Shown one piece after another: positions 46,701-56,958 of a stretch of 64,000 nt of DNA. The notes under the pieces are model-generated. The model did not search any database and was not told where the DNA came from. It saw only the letters and a program-made list of their open reading frames with translations. A program made the position numbers and the translations under genes. The stretch lies in contig NC_087071.1 in NCBI RefSeq assembly GCF_963678635.1, positions 32,538,141 through 32,602,140 on the forward strand. The letters run 5' to 3'. Source of the DNA: Symsagittifera roscoffensis (lineage: Eukaryota; Xenacoelomorpha; Acoela; Convolutidae). Positions within the stretch are counted from its first letter, which is position 1. Each line of letters opens with the position of its first letter.

Positions 46701-49700
46701 AAGGGGGCATCTATATGTTGCACAGGTTCATTGTGCAGACACATAGAGTTACCTAAACGAGTAGTTCAAATCACCGGTCGATTTCTGAGCAAATTAATCT
46801 AAATTAGTCTGTATTTCCTGCATGGAACATGGATGCCCAATAATTTTTAAGAGAAATTAAAATATAAATTCTTAAAACGAATTTCCTTGAAAACCATTTT
46901 TTTCTAATTAAAAGTATTTTTTCCACATTTTGAGAAACTACGCCCGTCTTGAAAGTTGTTGGGTTACACGAGAGGCATACATTGATGTAATTTGGTCAGC
47001 GGTTGAATCTGTAGTCTTAGCGCATTTTTCGATTGACTGAAAAACCAAAGTGGCTCACTTTTAGGCTGCAATACTATGCCCAAATTTACCCAATAAATTC
47101 CCTAATCCGAAAACTGGCGAAGTTCTAAGCAACTTTTCTGTGCCTAACATCTACAAAATTTAGAAAAAAGTAATTGAATTTCTCAAATTTGTGCATTTTT
47201 CCGGATAATTTAAAAGATATCCAATTGAAAATTGAAAAAGAGTAATGAAGGCAAGGAAAAAAATTGACTTGTTTTTTGAAAAAACTTCGGCCTTCGAACT
47301 TATTACTCGTGTTTTTTGATAAAATTAACCCAATTTGAGAATACTGAATCAATTGGTAAAATTTTATTTTTGCTGGAAAATCTGATAATTAAATTCCACT
47401 CTGGAAATTAGAAGTCGACAAGTTTTTCGTGATTTTAAGAATTTTGCTGTTCGATAGTGGAGTTTGCCTTTCTTTAACAAAGGTTATGGAGTGAACTTAC
47501 AAAGAAATCAAAAATACTACTTTCATTACTCTTAATTATAACTTCGTAAGCTTATAATATATGCATTTTGAGCAATTATCTAAATATGCATTTTTCGAAA
47601 TTTTGTCCGCATTCTCAAACCAAATTTTTTTTTCCGACGTTTAGCTCCAGAACAAATTCAAGAACAAATCATATTATATTACTTCAGCGTCCTTACAAGT
47701 TTTAGTCCATGCACATCAGCGTGAAAAAATAAAGACGCCGGGCATTGTGCAAAGAACTTTAAAAACGCGAAAAATGACAAAAGGAAAATTAAGACTTTTT
47801 TGATTTTTTAAACAATTATTTTTTTGGGAGGAAATGAAGCGTATAGACCCCAAATGAATAACGCATACCTTGCAGTACATAATTGCATGGCATGATTCAG
47901 AAAAACAGCTTTTCGGGAAATTGTTGGAAAGTTTTTAATTGTTCCGACTTTCGTAACGAAAGTAACGGAATGATTGTGCTCAGGGTTCTTCAGAAAATTT
48001 TCGACTTTTTAACTAGTCATTTTTGACGGAATTTTTTATGTCATTTAAAAATTATTGTTCTGCTGAGCTTAAATTTGAAAAGATATTTTACTCGTGATTA
48101 TTTTTTGTAAAGTTATGGAGGTTTGAAGATTGCGATTTCGGCCAATTTGGCACAATTAACGCACGATACAATTTGCGCTCTTAACGCGTAAGCGGTGATT
48201 TAATCCGTCTTAGAAATTGTTCCAAATTAGTTCAAGGAAGCTTATTTGCCATAATTGAATTGTTAATAGGAGCAAAATCTAACACATTGTACTCTATATG
48301 GCGTGTGGGGGGTTGATTTTCACAAAAAGTCTAAAAAAAAATTTCAATTTTAGTTTTATGTTATTACTTCAATTTTTTCATGTTTTTGCTGCTTCATAGA
48401 CCTTAAAAGCAGTCGGAACATACAAGGCTTCGCCCTGATGCGAGCAGTCTTGTTCAGTTTTGAGTGTTAAATGTGAAAACTGGTGTTTTAGATCTGAAAT
48501 AGGTACGGTAATTTAAAAGCTTATTGATATTATTAATTTCCTTTACAACACTCAATATTTGAGATTGACTCTTGGGGAAGGAAAAAGCTTGACAATTATT
48601 AAAAAGTTTCATCCAAAACTATTCGAGACTAGGTAAAAGTCAGCCGGAAGTCAGCCTTATCAGGGTTTTGTCATGGCAAGGGTAGCCTTATTTAACTAAA
48701 GGAAATTGACCGAGAGAGGTGAGCCTGAGTTTTTAACTAGTGTGATACAGTACAAAGCAATGCAAATGGTGTGAATTTTGGCTAGTGTATATACATACTC
48801 GTTATCGCCTGGAGTAAATTTTGGCTAATTTTTCCAGACTTGAGCGAACTTCAAGTGCAAAACTACATATGAAAATTATAATTATTTGTTTCAAATAATC
48901 AATTCAATCAGTTTTTACCGCGTTCCACAAAAATACAGATGAAAAAGATAAGTAATCATTTCAAACCGTTGGAAGTAATAATTTTAGATTTTTCTTACCG
49001 TGTTCCATGAAACTCTTCAGGGCTGCTTTTTGACAATCCGTAAACATTGTTGCGGCCCCATAGGAGGAACCGGGGGCATCCATGACACAATGTTCGCCAG
49101 AGGGGCAACTACAGGGGTCGTCTACGCCAGTGGGGTTGTGATTCAGTCCGAAATTGTGGCCCAGTTCGTGGGCCAAAATCTCCGCTTGCAATGCTGTCTC
49201 GTGAAAATACTCTTTCAGCCAACTGCCTAAAGTCAAACATTTTTATGGTACAAGTACATTAATTTTTGATGCTTTAGTTTTATTAGTGGCGCAATGCTAC
49301 TCCCATGCTCCATTTTCAAACACTGATAGCCGAAAATAATCAAAAGTGCAAGAACTTCAAGTACATTTCAAAATATCATTGGTGCAATATGATTGACGCA
49401 CCAATGATGGACTCACAAAGCATATATAATAAAACTACCATTAATATAAGAATGCCTGTTTGATTTACAAGTGGCAGAAAATACAATTGTAACAATTTTT
49501 GCATCAAGAACAAACTATTTTTATAATTGCGTTTTACTACAAGACAGGGGCCTAATCGTAATGCTGTTTGTCCTTTTGTAGCTATAATTAGCATACAGTC
49601 TCTAAATTAATTAAATTGATAAACCTCATAGCTCTGCATTGTAGTTAAAATGTAATTGTAGCAGAGATTATACTGGCCTTACCCAATTATACTGGCCTTA

Positions 49701-52700
49701 CCTTAATGAAACAGTTTTCCAGATAAGCTTTACATACCTGAGTATTCGAAACTGCAAATCGATCCCAAGAACGCCCTGCCAATAGCAGTCGTATTATCAG
49801 TAAAGTTCTTGTTGCCGACGAGGAAAATGGCGTTGTCTTGAGTTGGGAAGCTTTTCCAATTACTTGTGTGGTAGTCCATAAACTTTTCCAGCAGTCCATC
49901 ATCGGTTGTGTGACTGAATGTTGGGTCTGATTTTGGAGTTGTGAAGGTGTGAACATCTACCAGAGAGAGGTGAAGGTTGATGTCAGATATGTCGGCGTAG
50001 AAGAAGTCGGCGAAGTGAACTAGTTCTATGTCCCTGTCCAGAAGCTTCAACCAAAATTATCAAATCTTATCAAGAAATTAATCAGAAAACACGCAGCTGA
50101 TGATTGAGTTATCAACACTTCAGAAAGTATTAAGTTATTAAATTTTCGGTTATCAAATTTTTTTGAATCAAACTTTTGGTTCATATTCTCGAAACTGTTG
50201 ATTTCTTATAAGTTTGCCAGCTTCGAACGCAAAAGATTCAGTTATTTAGGTCATCCCCCAATCGGAACTTAATGTCCCTGATTCGAGCCTTATTCTTATT
50301 AATTTGGTGAACCGGATTACAAAGATTGTTAAAGTATCTGAATTGTTTGTTGTTTCGATTTTCGTAACGAAAAAGATACTGAAGGCGTGAATGATTGCTT
50401 TTCACAGCTCCTAAGAGCTATCCAATCTACTTGAGAAAAACTCATTCCTTAGCTCCCATTTTAAAAAATAGGAAAAATTGAATAACAGCTAAAAATAAAT
50501 TTGAGTGTAATGAGAAGAATATATTGTAGAAAAGTAATGGAACAATAAGAGCGATTGTAATTTTGACAAGTTCCAGGAAGAAATTGGTCAGAAGCTAACT
50601 GAAAGAAATACAAAAAAAAACTCAAAATTTGAAAAATAATGTAGAGAAAGAAAACACAATGTTTTTTGAAATCATTTCACCCTCAGAAATTTATGAAGTA
50701 ATTAAAAGCTTGAAGAAAAAAATAGCCTTGATAATTACAAACAAGGTATCAACCTAAAAAACTATATGTTCGTTTATATCTGAGCTACTGAGTTGCCTTT
50801 TTAATCAATGTTTAGAGTTGTCATACTATCCTTCATTTTTTAGGATTGAAAAATTTCAACAAACTCAAACAATAAATGGCACATTGTCAAATTGTGGTAG
50901 CTACAGATCTAAATCTATTCTATCAATTATGGAAAAAGTTTTCGAAATTTTGATTAATAATCGTTTGATAAGTTTACTGATTAAATATGATGTATTGACA
51001 GCATGTGAGTACAGATTTGTTATAAAAAAGCTTAGTTGATGCTATCTTAGAGCTCAGTGCAGAAATAGTCGAGAACCTTGAAGATGAAGTTGGCTCCGTG
51101 TGTACGCTGATAGATCTTACAAAAGCTTTCGACACAGTTGATCACAAAATTTTACTGGAAAAGTGCGAATTCTACGGTTTATGAGGTCAATCCTAAAAAT
51201 TCGTCAACAGTACCTTAGTTACAACAATTCAGTATCAAACACTAAAACAATCTACTATGGCGTACTACAAGGTTCAGTCTCAGGTTCTTTGTTTTGTTTG
51301 CTGTATTTAAATGATTTGCCAATTGTCTGTCGGCATCATAAAATTGTACTGTTTGCTGATGATTGCGCTTTATATTTAACAACTAAAACAGGAAATCAGC
51401 GGCAGGTGAACACTGATACAAGCAATGTTGAAAATTGGTTTATGGAGATTAAGGTTACCATAAATAAGGATAAACCAGCCAACGTTAGAATTTAACAGGA
51501 AAAAATCTCTACCAATAGATCCCATAAGTACTTAGGTCTATTAATTGATGAAAAATTAAATTTCAAAACACACATCGATAAAACTTTGGAAAAGGCAGCC
51601 AAATCTTGCTCGATGATCTATCAATTCAAATATTATTTAAAAACATCTACAGTGTTCAAGATATAGAAAGAGTATGTTCAACCAATATATCAATATAGTG
51701 TGCTGATCTACGGCTCAGCTAAAAATACAGACTTGAAAAGATTGAAAGCAGGCAAAGACTCGTGTGGAGGAACTGTTGTAAAATTGAAAAATGGGAAAAT
51801 CTGAATTATGTCTGGGACAAACATAAACTTTGTTTGGTTCAAGAGTTACATGTATAAGAGCTTTTTACAACAAACCCATGGTAAAAAGTATAAGACGATC
51901 TTTTGGAAACAAAAACTTCTTGAATACATAAGTGAACAGGAGATAGCAGATACTATCAAAACAGGCAAAACAAAAAAAACTTCGCAGCCGAAATTAGCTT
52001 CCTACAAGAGCAAAAGAGAAAATTGAAAATAAGATTCGTATTTTGTATTATAAGTTCATACAGTTGGATATTTTTATTCTTCTCGAAGCGTTAACAACCA
52101 CCAATGGATTTTTGGAAAAGATTTTTCCTCAAAATAAGAGACATATATGTTTTTGAAAACGAACATTTTCAAGTGTGTTATGGTAAATTTGCATCCTTTC
52201 GTGATAGTACTTTTGCTCATTTTATTTTGATTGTTAGACAACACCAAAACAAACTGACTTTTTTATCTTGTAGTTTTTTTTGTGATATTTGAGGAAAATT
52301 TGCGGTTATTTTGTCTATATGGTCTCAGTTATACGAAAAAGTAGGCAAATAGTTTTTGCTCATGGAGTTGCCACTTGACAGGCTGATGCCTTTTTGGTAC
52401 TCTCCCAAGCCGAAATTTTATGTAAATGTACATTTTCATAGTATGTATAGTTATAAGTTTTGGCTTGAAAATAAAAAAAAACTAATATTTGTGCTCGTGT
52501 GGGTTTTTTTCAGACAAAATTCGGCTTTTTAACTAGCAAATTGAGGAAGTATATTTTTTAACTGTGATCAATTTTCGTTTCTACCTGTGATCATTTTTAC
52601 CTGTGATTTTATTGTACCTGTGACCATTTTTCTTTAAACCCCCAAGTTATGGCGGTTTAAAGATTGAAATCATTCCAAGTTGGTTAAAGGAAACTTATTT

Positions 52701-53783
52701 GCAATAATTTATTTGTTATTATGAGCAAAATTCATCACTTTTTGTACTTTATATGGCGTGTGGGGAGATAATTTTCACCAAAAATCTCAAGTTTAACAAA
52801 AAAAAATTTTTTAATTAATTTTTTTTCTTTTACACTTAATTTTTCCATGCTATCACTATTTCATAGATCTTAAAAGGCAGTCGGGACATTCAGAACTTTG
52901 CCCTGAAACGAGCAGAGAAATCTTGTCCGTTTTATTGGTTGAACAGTTCTTGTCCTAATATATTAGCTATGTAAAATTATTAACAAAACCTTTTCATTTG
53001 TTATTTATGAGATTATGTTTATGTTTATGTTGCCGTTATCAGGCGTCTTTCAAAAGAAATTGTCGCTTGTAAATTTGAAAAAAAATATTTTTTGAAAACA
53101 TATAACGTAAGACTAACATCTTGTTTTGAGGGTCCGAACATTGTGTAATAATCATATGAATGGAACATCATGATTTCCACATAGCTCCTTTCGTGGGCGT
53201 CCTGCCCATTTGTTGAGTTTGTTAACTCCGAATCATTTCTGCTCTTCGTGGGGTTGGAAACTTCATTACTCGTTTTCGGTCCAAGCCCTGTTCCGTCTTT
53301 GGCTTCTGCAGTATCGCAACTTCTGTCGTCGTTTTTCAGATCTTTCCGAATGTGCTCATTCGAAAACATGATCCATTTTCCATTTGCAGTGTCAGTGTAC
53401 AGCGTGAAAACTTTTCCATTCAGAGAAATCAATCCAGAAAGTTCTCGAATATTCTGATCTTTCTTATCACAGAATTTGATCCGAACTGGGCTATCGCTAA
53501 GGGCAACTTTGTCCTTTAAAACGTATCCTTGGTAAAGGCATTTCGTGACCGTCGATTTCAAGTGAGGACTGTGCAAGCTTCCTCTTTGGGTCAAAATTAA
53601 ATCGATGTTTCCGATTTCGGTATTGTCAGTTGTCAAACGGAGTACGGTTGATCCTTTCTCATCACTGGGTTCAGTTTTTACTGATGAAATTGTAACCCAA
53701 GATTCGACCATGTCCGTTATTTTCTCTGACTTTACTAAAGGAAACATCACCGCATTTAGGCTGATAAATAACAACCAAAGCAT
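36613..53783 (-). CDS. ADAM-family metalloprotease with EGF domain and long mucin-like tail (spliced, 8 exons)
   Basis: A reprolysin/M12B zinc protease of the cell surface or secretory path. Exons (minus): 53,783-53,118; 50,044-49,738; 49,226-48,999; 46,752-46,591; 45,179-44,942; 44,172-44,032; 41,768-41,517; 38,749-36,613. They join in frame to 1,376 residues with GT-AG introns throughout. Order: signal peptide (1-20); prodomain with CLYQGYV (about 65-205); catalytic domain (about 205-400) with HELGHNFGLNH (H344, E345, H348, H354) and Met-turn M373; disintegrin (about 419-505) with CREESNECD and no RGD; cysteine-rich (about 515-660) with GDQYGNCG; EGF (663-691, six Cys); Thr/Pro mucin region (about 693-1,310); and a C-terminal hydrophobic tail with almost no cytoplasmic part. 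No clear furin site precedes the catalytic domain and no typical PKMCGV switch is seen. The closest human relative was not determined. Confidence 0.92.
36840..37860 (-). repeat. 18-bp repeat coding PPTTT(L/Q/K)
   Basis: Tandem 18-bp units within ADAM exon 8 encoding Pro-Pro-Thr-Thr-Thr-x, x usually Leu, Gln or Lys, with scattered variants (SPTTTR, HTPTTT). Array length polymorphism is expected. The antisense strand is also open in places as Arg/Ser-rich frames, purely as a consequence of the repeat. Confidence 0.92.
38268..38665 (-). repeat. 54-bp repeat coding LPPTTNPLPTTSNTSTTT
   Basis: About seven consecutive 54-bp units in ADAM exon 8, next to the EGF domain, with few substitutions. They differ from the 18-bp block in unit length and in the Asn/Ser content. 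Several Asn-x-Ser/Thr sequons (NTS) lie in it. Confidence 0.9.
39430..40260. repeat. Degenerate ~130-190-bp tandem repeat (array 2), ADAM intron 7
   Basis: The same loose phrase as at 32.1-33.5 kb recurs at about 39,447, 39,570, 39,723, 39,893 and 40,090 (for example CTACCCTGCCAAACCTGGGA, CCATCCTGTCAAATCTACT). Low identity between units. Confidence 0.45.
40405..40455 (+). mobile_element. SINE tail fragment
   Basis: TATCGCAAGTGTTGCGAAG followed by TTGCGCTTCGCCTCTATGTT is the 3' family tail only. Antisense to the ADAM gene, in its intron 7. Confidence 0.5.
40710..40792. repeat. (CA)n microsatellite
   Basis: Interrupted CA/TG dinucleotide tract in ADAM intron 7 with a few CG/TA interruptions. 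Potential Z-DNA-forming and length-variable. Confidence 0.97.
40980..41160. mobile_element. MITE end related to the 62.9-63.4 kb element
   Basis: CAGTGCTGATTTAAATAATC then CCGGACAAAACGA at 41,070-41,105 matches the right terminal repeat of the element at 62,891-63,424. The neighbouring GGGGGTTTAAAGATTGCCAA (about 41,008) belongs to another dispersed repeat also seen near 42,585, 48,118 and 52,648. Confidence 0.5.
41517..41768 (-). CDS. ADAM exon 7: end of cysteine-rich domain
   Basis: CGKLNCVFDSEVKPITLV, then DDWSYVRNGIWCAEDSFCHN and KQCTHVSQITALTTCP. CGKLxC and the VRxGxxC...C...QC pattern are standard for the family. Acceptor TTTCAG, donor CCCTT|GTAAGT. Confidence 0.92.
42093..42555. repeat. 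228-bp tandem duplication in ADAM intron 6
   Basis: Two copies starting ATTATAAAAATTTTTAAGCA at 42,101 and 42,329 run to TTCGGGCGC(G/A)ATTTTTTCTC, about 96-97% identical. No open frame. Recent local duplication. Confidence 0.9.
42560..42780. repeat. Fragment of dispersed intronic repeat
   Basis: Shares CTTATGGGGTTTCAAAAC, AATTTGGCCAAATCGG and GAGCAGTCTTATCAG landmarks with the copies at 48,105-48,475 and 52,640-52,925, but is rearranged and diverged. Confidence 0.4.
44032..44172 (-). CDS. ADAM exon 6: cysteine-rich domain
   Basis: IYNPTGLRPESAKRDECWSS, NTRGDQYGNCG and ACSQEDQR. NTRGDxxGNCG is strongly diagnostic of ADAM cysteine-rich domains. Acceptor GGTTCAG, donor CAGAG|GTAATT. The ORF is too short to stand out unless the flanking splice phases are used. 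Confidence 0.9.
44590..44740. mobile_element. Diverged hAT-MITE relic
   Basis: GGGG run, TTTCCTCACTTCTGG, GAGGGTACCTTTGGTAC, GGTTGACTGGCCCTAAAAAT and TTTTTGGCGC follow the order of the body of the intact MITE at 54,325-54,667. No intact ends. Confidence 0.5.
44942..45179 (-). CDS. ADAM exon 5: disintegrin loop and start of cysteine-rich domain
   Basis: ASCSAMDLCCNPGTCQVRSA, FVCREESNECDVTEVC and TGTSAECPNDDYNRAGMEC, then HCYAGSCRSVYSQC. The integrin-binding loop position is CREESNECD (x-ECD type, not RGD). Acceptor CTATCCAG, donor CTTAA|GTAAGA. Confidence 0.93.
45615..45765. mobile_element. Partial hAT-MITE
   Basis: CAGCAGATTTAGGGGGGGAG, GCGGACACC, CCTCAGGAATTCGACCCC and GACTGACCCTAAATTTTTCT match the left part of the 54,325 element. 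The left terminus is degraded and the right end is missing. Confidence 0.6.
46591..46752 (-). CDS. ADAM exon 4: start of disintegrin domain
   Basis: SMCLHNEPVQHIDAPFCGDY, then VNREEGEECDCGGVDTCDDP and CCHPNTCTLIT, the usual GEECDCG...DPCC arrangement. Acceptor GTTTAG, donor ACTG|GTAAAA. Confidence 0.93.
48105..48475. repeat. Dispersed intronic repeat (ADAM intron 3 copy)
   Basis: Matches 52,640-52,925 over most of its length: GTTATGGAGGTTTGAAGATT, CTTATTTGCCATAATT, TATATGGCGTGTGGGG and TTCATAGACCTTAAAAGCAG. No ORF, termini unclear. Confidence 0.6.
48999..49226 (-). CDS. ADAM exon 3: zinc-binding site
   Basis: Encodes AEILAHELGHNFGLNH with all three His ligands and the catalytic Glu, then CSCPSGEHCVMDAPGSS with the Met-turn, and DCQKAALKSFMEHG. 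Acceptor CTTTAG, donor CACG|GTAAGA. The protease should be catalytically competent. Confidence 0.95.
49375..49408. repeat. 11-bp hairpin in ADAM intron 2
   Basis: ATCATTGGTGC, a 12-base loop, GCACCAATGAT: a perfect stem. Confidence 0.7.
49738..50044 (-). CDS. ADAM exon 2: catalytic domain
   Basis: LLDRDIELVHFADFFYADIS, DINLHLSLVDVHTF, DNAIFLVGNKNF and RAFLGSICSFEYSG follow the M12B fold from helix A to the strand before the zinc helix. Acceptor GGTTGAAG, donor TCAG|GTATGT. Confidence 0.9.
50640..51880 (+). mobile_element. Decayed LINE (RT part), antisense in ADAM intron 1
   Basis: Reading through two or three frames gives YRSKSILSIMEKVFE, LIDLTKAFDTVDHKILLEK (motif A, about 51,110), GVLQGSVSGSLFCLLYLNDL (motif B, about 51,265), LFADDCALY (motif C, about 51,352) and KYLGLLIDEKLNFKTHIDK (about 51,530). 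This is a CR1/Jockey-like RT relic with an intact-looking FADD box but frameshifts and stops. It is a different family from the copies at 1-6,440. Confidence 0.85.
52640..52925. repeat. Dispersed intronic repeat (ADAM intron 1 copy)
   Basis: Partner of 48,105-48,475, same orientation: GTTATGGCGGTTTAAAGATT, ACTTATTTGCAATAATT, TATATGGCGTGTGGGG and TTTCATAGATCTTAAAAGGC. Confidence 0.6.
53118..53783 (-). CDS. ADAM exon 1: signal peptide, prodomain, start of catalytic domain
   Basis: Codes 222 residues. MLWLLFISLNAVMFPLVKSE is a plausible signal peptide. The prodomain has TKCLYQGYVLKD, FCDKKDQNIRELSGLISL and VFTLYT. The catalytic domain begins near RSYVEIMMFHSYDYYTMFG. Donor AAGAT|GTTAGT. The first 202 bases are part of the 3.17-kb duplication. 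Confidence 0.9.
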
Positions 53784-54324
53784 TGTTCTTAAAAGCTATT
53801 ATACAAAGATTGCAAGAAAAAATGTGGTTTTACCCACAAGTTGATAAATTCAAAACTATAAGCCGCCTGCAAAATTGTCACAAAACAATAATCTTACAGA
53901 TATAGATTAAAGAGATACAAACAGATACTGATACAATAGATTAAACTACAGATTCGATTATTTTCAAAAAGGTATGTTTCTTCGGTCAAAAAACTTCGTG
54001 AACAATTTCACGCCAGACAATTAATTTCCACGTGAATTTAAAAGTGATCACGCGTTCTTACAAAAAAGTGTGTCCTTCCACCTGAGCAAGTCTCATGAAA
54101 AAAGGACCACGGCAGCAAACGCATTTTCATTTTAAAACACATGATACGGTCGGTCTTTAGTGGCTTCTAGAGTTGATGAAAGTTTATATTGTTATATGAG
54201 TTCAATCGAAAATGCGCGATAGCTCGCTTAGATTAACAGCATAATTTGATTATTAAATATGATTTTTCTTTCGTCGCATTTACATGAAAAATCAAAATGA
54301 TTTTACTACAAAAACACGAGATCT

Positions 54325-54667
54325 CAGGGGCGGATTTAGGGGGAGAGCGAGAGAGCGGACGCCTCCCCTTCCCCCTCCCCCCCCCCCTCAGGGATTCCAA
54401 CCCCTGCCAACCCAAAGGTACTTTTTAAGAAATCCATTTTTGGCCGACCGTCTCTAAAATTTTTCTAAGGGCGCCTTTGGCGCCAAGATATACTAACTTA
54501 GAGGGGGAGCGCCCAAAAAGTGCCCAAAAACGGCCAAAAATTTGGCCAAAACAGCGTCTTTTTACTGCTTTAGGAGAGCTCGGAAAATCAATTTGGTCGA
54601 CATAAAAAAGGTCGTCAACATTTTTTGAAAATCCGCCCCCCTCGAGAAAATCCTAGATCCGCCCCTG
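54325..54667. mobile_element. hAT-type MITE with 8-bp target duplication (unit 1)
   Basis: Ends CAGGGGCGGATTTAGG and (complement) CAGGGGCGGATCTAGG. Flanked by CGAGATCT (54,317-54,324) and CGAAATCT (54,668-54,675), an 8-bp duplication with one mismatch. The terminal sequence and the 8-bp target are typical of hAT MITEs. Length 343 bp, no ORF. Confidence 0.85.
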
Positions 54668-55284
54668 CGAAATCTGATTGTAATTTTATTAAAAGCTCAT
54701 GGAAAAAACATGATTTTTTTTGCAAGATTTGTAGCACTAGTACCTAAAATTTTACGAAAACTCAAAAACTGAACTCTATGCTTCAGGTGGAACCAAAACG
54801 ACCAAAACTTCCATAAATGAAAAATTTCATAACGTATTTGATTTTATTTTAATATATACTTCCATATAACAGAAAAACTTAATGAAATCTTTATAATTAA
54901 CATATCCCCAATCATATGACTAGCATAGGATGGTTCAAGCAATCTCAAATCCCCCATCTCAAAGAGGGAGAGGGAGAGGGGGGAGATAACGTATTAAGTA
55001 ACTCAAGCCTGTTTATAACCACTTCAACTATTTTTAATTGTTGAAACTTATACGCCAGACTCACCTCCAAACGCGGAGAACTAAAAATCATATCACATTA
55101 CGAAAACTCAAAAACTAGATCCAAAGAAAAAATGGCAAAATTTGTCCGAGATTAAACAGGAATTTTCCTGTTTCGAATGAGGGCAAATGTAACCTTGAAT
55201 GTGTTTTCATGGTGTCGTACTGTTTTTTGGCACAAGTAGAGGCCAGAGCGCCAATCCTGGTAATTTGCCTGCATCGAAACAATA

Positions 55285-55500
55285 ACACATATTTGATTGT
55301 TTTTCCAAAAAAAAACTTTCTCGACCTTCTTATAAAAAAATATTGCGTCGGCCAATTGATTGCAAGCTAAATTTACATCAATCAATTGCTCTTGAACCAG
55401 TTAAACTCTACTTAGCTTGCAATCAATTGGTAGACAGATTTTTTTTGAAGACTGTTGAGAAAAACTTTCTGGAAAAAAGAAACAAAAGTGGTTCTGAAGA
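55285..55500. repeat. Long inverted repeat (unit 1)
   Basis: A perfect 19-bp core, CCAATTGATTGCAAGCTAA (55,352-55,370), is inverted at 55,412-55,430. The arms extend imperfectly outward another ~60-70 bases (both carry TTTTCCA, AACTTTCTC or its complement, and an A/T run). The two open frames of 60 and 77 codons here are products of this palindrome. Confidence 0.8.
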
Positions 55501-56580
55501 TTCTTCATCTAAGTTAATAAACTAAATTTCCCCTACATTATAAGTCATAATCATAGTGTTTTGTATTCAGCTTGAACAATTTCACGATAAAATAATAATA
55601 AATCAAGCATCCTGGCCTGCTGTTTGATTGAATAAAGTTTATCTTATCATGAAAAAAGGAAACCTTGTGGCTCTACAAAAAGTATTCATTTTCTGTTTTT
55701 TTTTTCGGTGAAAATCTGAGCACCGATTAGAACAAAGACGAAAATATACGAAAAAATACAGAGTTACTTTTGATGAATCTTATCTCGGAAACAAATTGTT
55801 GGAGCACAGAGTTGATGGAGTGTTTTTTGGCATTGTGACTGCCATTTCAATTAGAAATGAGCTTTGATGTTGCCGTGTAACATATGATAAGATTAGTTCT
55901 ACTCAGAAACCAATCCACATTATATTGAGACAAACAAGGTGCGAAAGATTTGCTTTATCAACGAGAAAATCTGTCGTTTGATAATTCGAAGTTAGAGTGT
56001 CGGATTGAGATTTAGAAAAAAAAACAGTTTTTCGTTTTTTGTTAATTGTAAGGTTTTCGAACTAAATTACTTCAACTCATTAAACGTAAGGAAGAAAGGC
56101 TTCTACTGCTTTAGAATGATTTGTTTTATAAAACTGATGCGTTAACTTAAAGCAGAATGCAACTTAGAATAAATGAAATACTTTCTTCACAGCCTTTTTT
56201 GCGCAAATGTAAGCGCAAAGTTTGGTTTATTGGACTTCGTAAGCCATGTGTACGTATCTGCTGCAGATCCTTTCAAATTTTAAAAGAGCTATCGTATCAA
56301 TTGTTTTCTATAGATTTGTAAACAAGCAGATACCATATCTGAAAATAAAACTATGCCACTACTGAAAACAGTTTATATTGGTATCCAAGTTTTGCTCACT
56401 GAAACTCTTTGAAACTGCTCGTTTCTAAAGCTTTTTGAAAGCTGGTAAAAAGAAAATGAGTAAAAAGTTATCGTATCTTGTTTCTGAACTGCATTTATGG
56501 AAAAATTCGTTTACTTGGGCAATTTTGAGTGCAGCCATAGAAAATCAAAAAATATATATTTGAATAGCTCAGCAAGAATT

Positions 56581-56958
56581 TTATAATTTTATAAGTTTAG
56601 GGATTGCCAGGGTTTTCAATCCTGGCAATTCATTTGTGAACGAAGCTTTAGTTTGATTGTGTTTTCTTAGGATTGGTTCAGCAGGTTTTCTATGCAATTG
56701 ATATAATTGCATCAAATAGTTCAAAAAAACCTCATCACCAGTTTCATCACCATTTTCTCTTTGGGTCAAAATTAAATCGATGTTTCCGATTTCGGTATTG
56801 TCAGTTGTCAAACGGAGTACGGTTGATCCTTTCTCATCACTGGGTTCAGTTTTTACTGATGAAATTGTAACCCAAGATTCGACCATGTCCGTTATTTTCT
56901 CTGACTTTACTAAAGGAAACATCACCGCATTTAGGCTGATAAATAACAACCAAAGCAT
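56581..56958 (-). pseudogene. Duplicated 5' fragment of ADAM exon 1
   Basis: From the ATG at 56,958 to 56,757 it is identical in coding to the true exon 1 (signal peptide to LILTQR). Past the duplication breakpoint it reads unrelated sequence and stops at 56,581, giving a 125-codon open frame with a signal peptide but no ADAM domains. It has its own upstream copy of the promoter region, so it may be transcribed. A functional product is unlikely. Confidence 0.8.

Larger units (their letters stand above)
53582..56756 (-). repeat. 3.17-kb tandem duplication, unit 1 (ADAM exon 1 start and upstream)
   Basis: Contains the first 202 bases of ADAM exon 1 at its left end and about 2.97 kb upstream of the ATG. 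It is followed head-to-tail by unit 2. The two units appear almost identical by eye; the differences noticed are a 4-base shorter C run in unit 2 and a C/T change (GGGGCGGAT versus GGGGTGGAT). Unit 1 presumably holds the working promoter. Confidence 0.92.

Noticed and set aside
53040..53117. Extension of ADAM exon 1 to the ORF end at 53,025
   Set aside because: Past 53,118 the reading (VSLTLYVFKKYFF) no longer resembles M12B proteases, and the GTTAGT donor joins in frame to LLDRDIELVHF.
55152..55525. 77- and 60-codon ORFs, duplicated at 58,323-58,696
   Set aside because: Both arise from the palindrome; their similarity to each other (NLACNQL) reflects the inverted repeat, not two genes.
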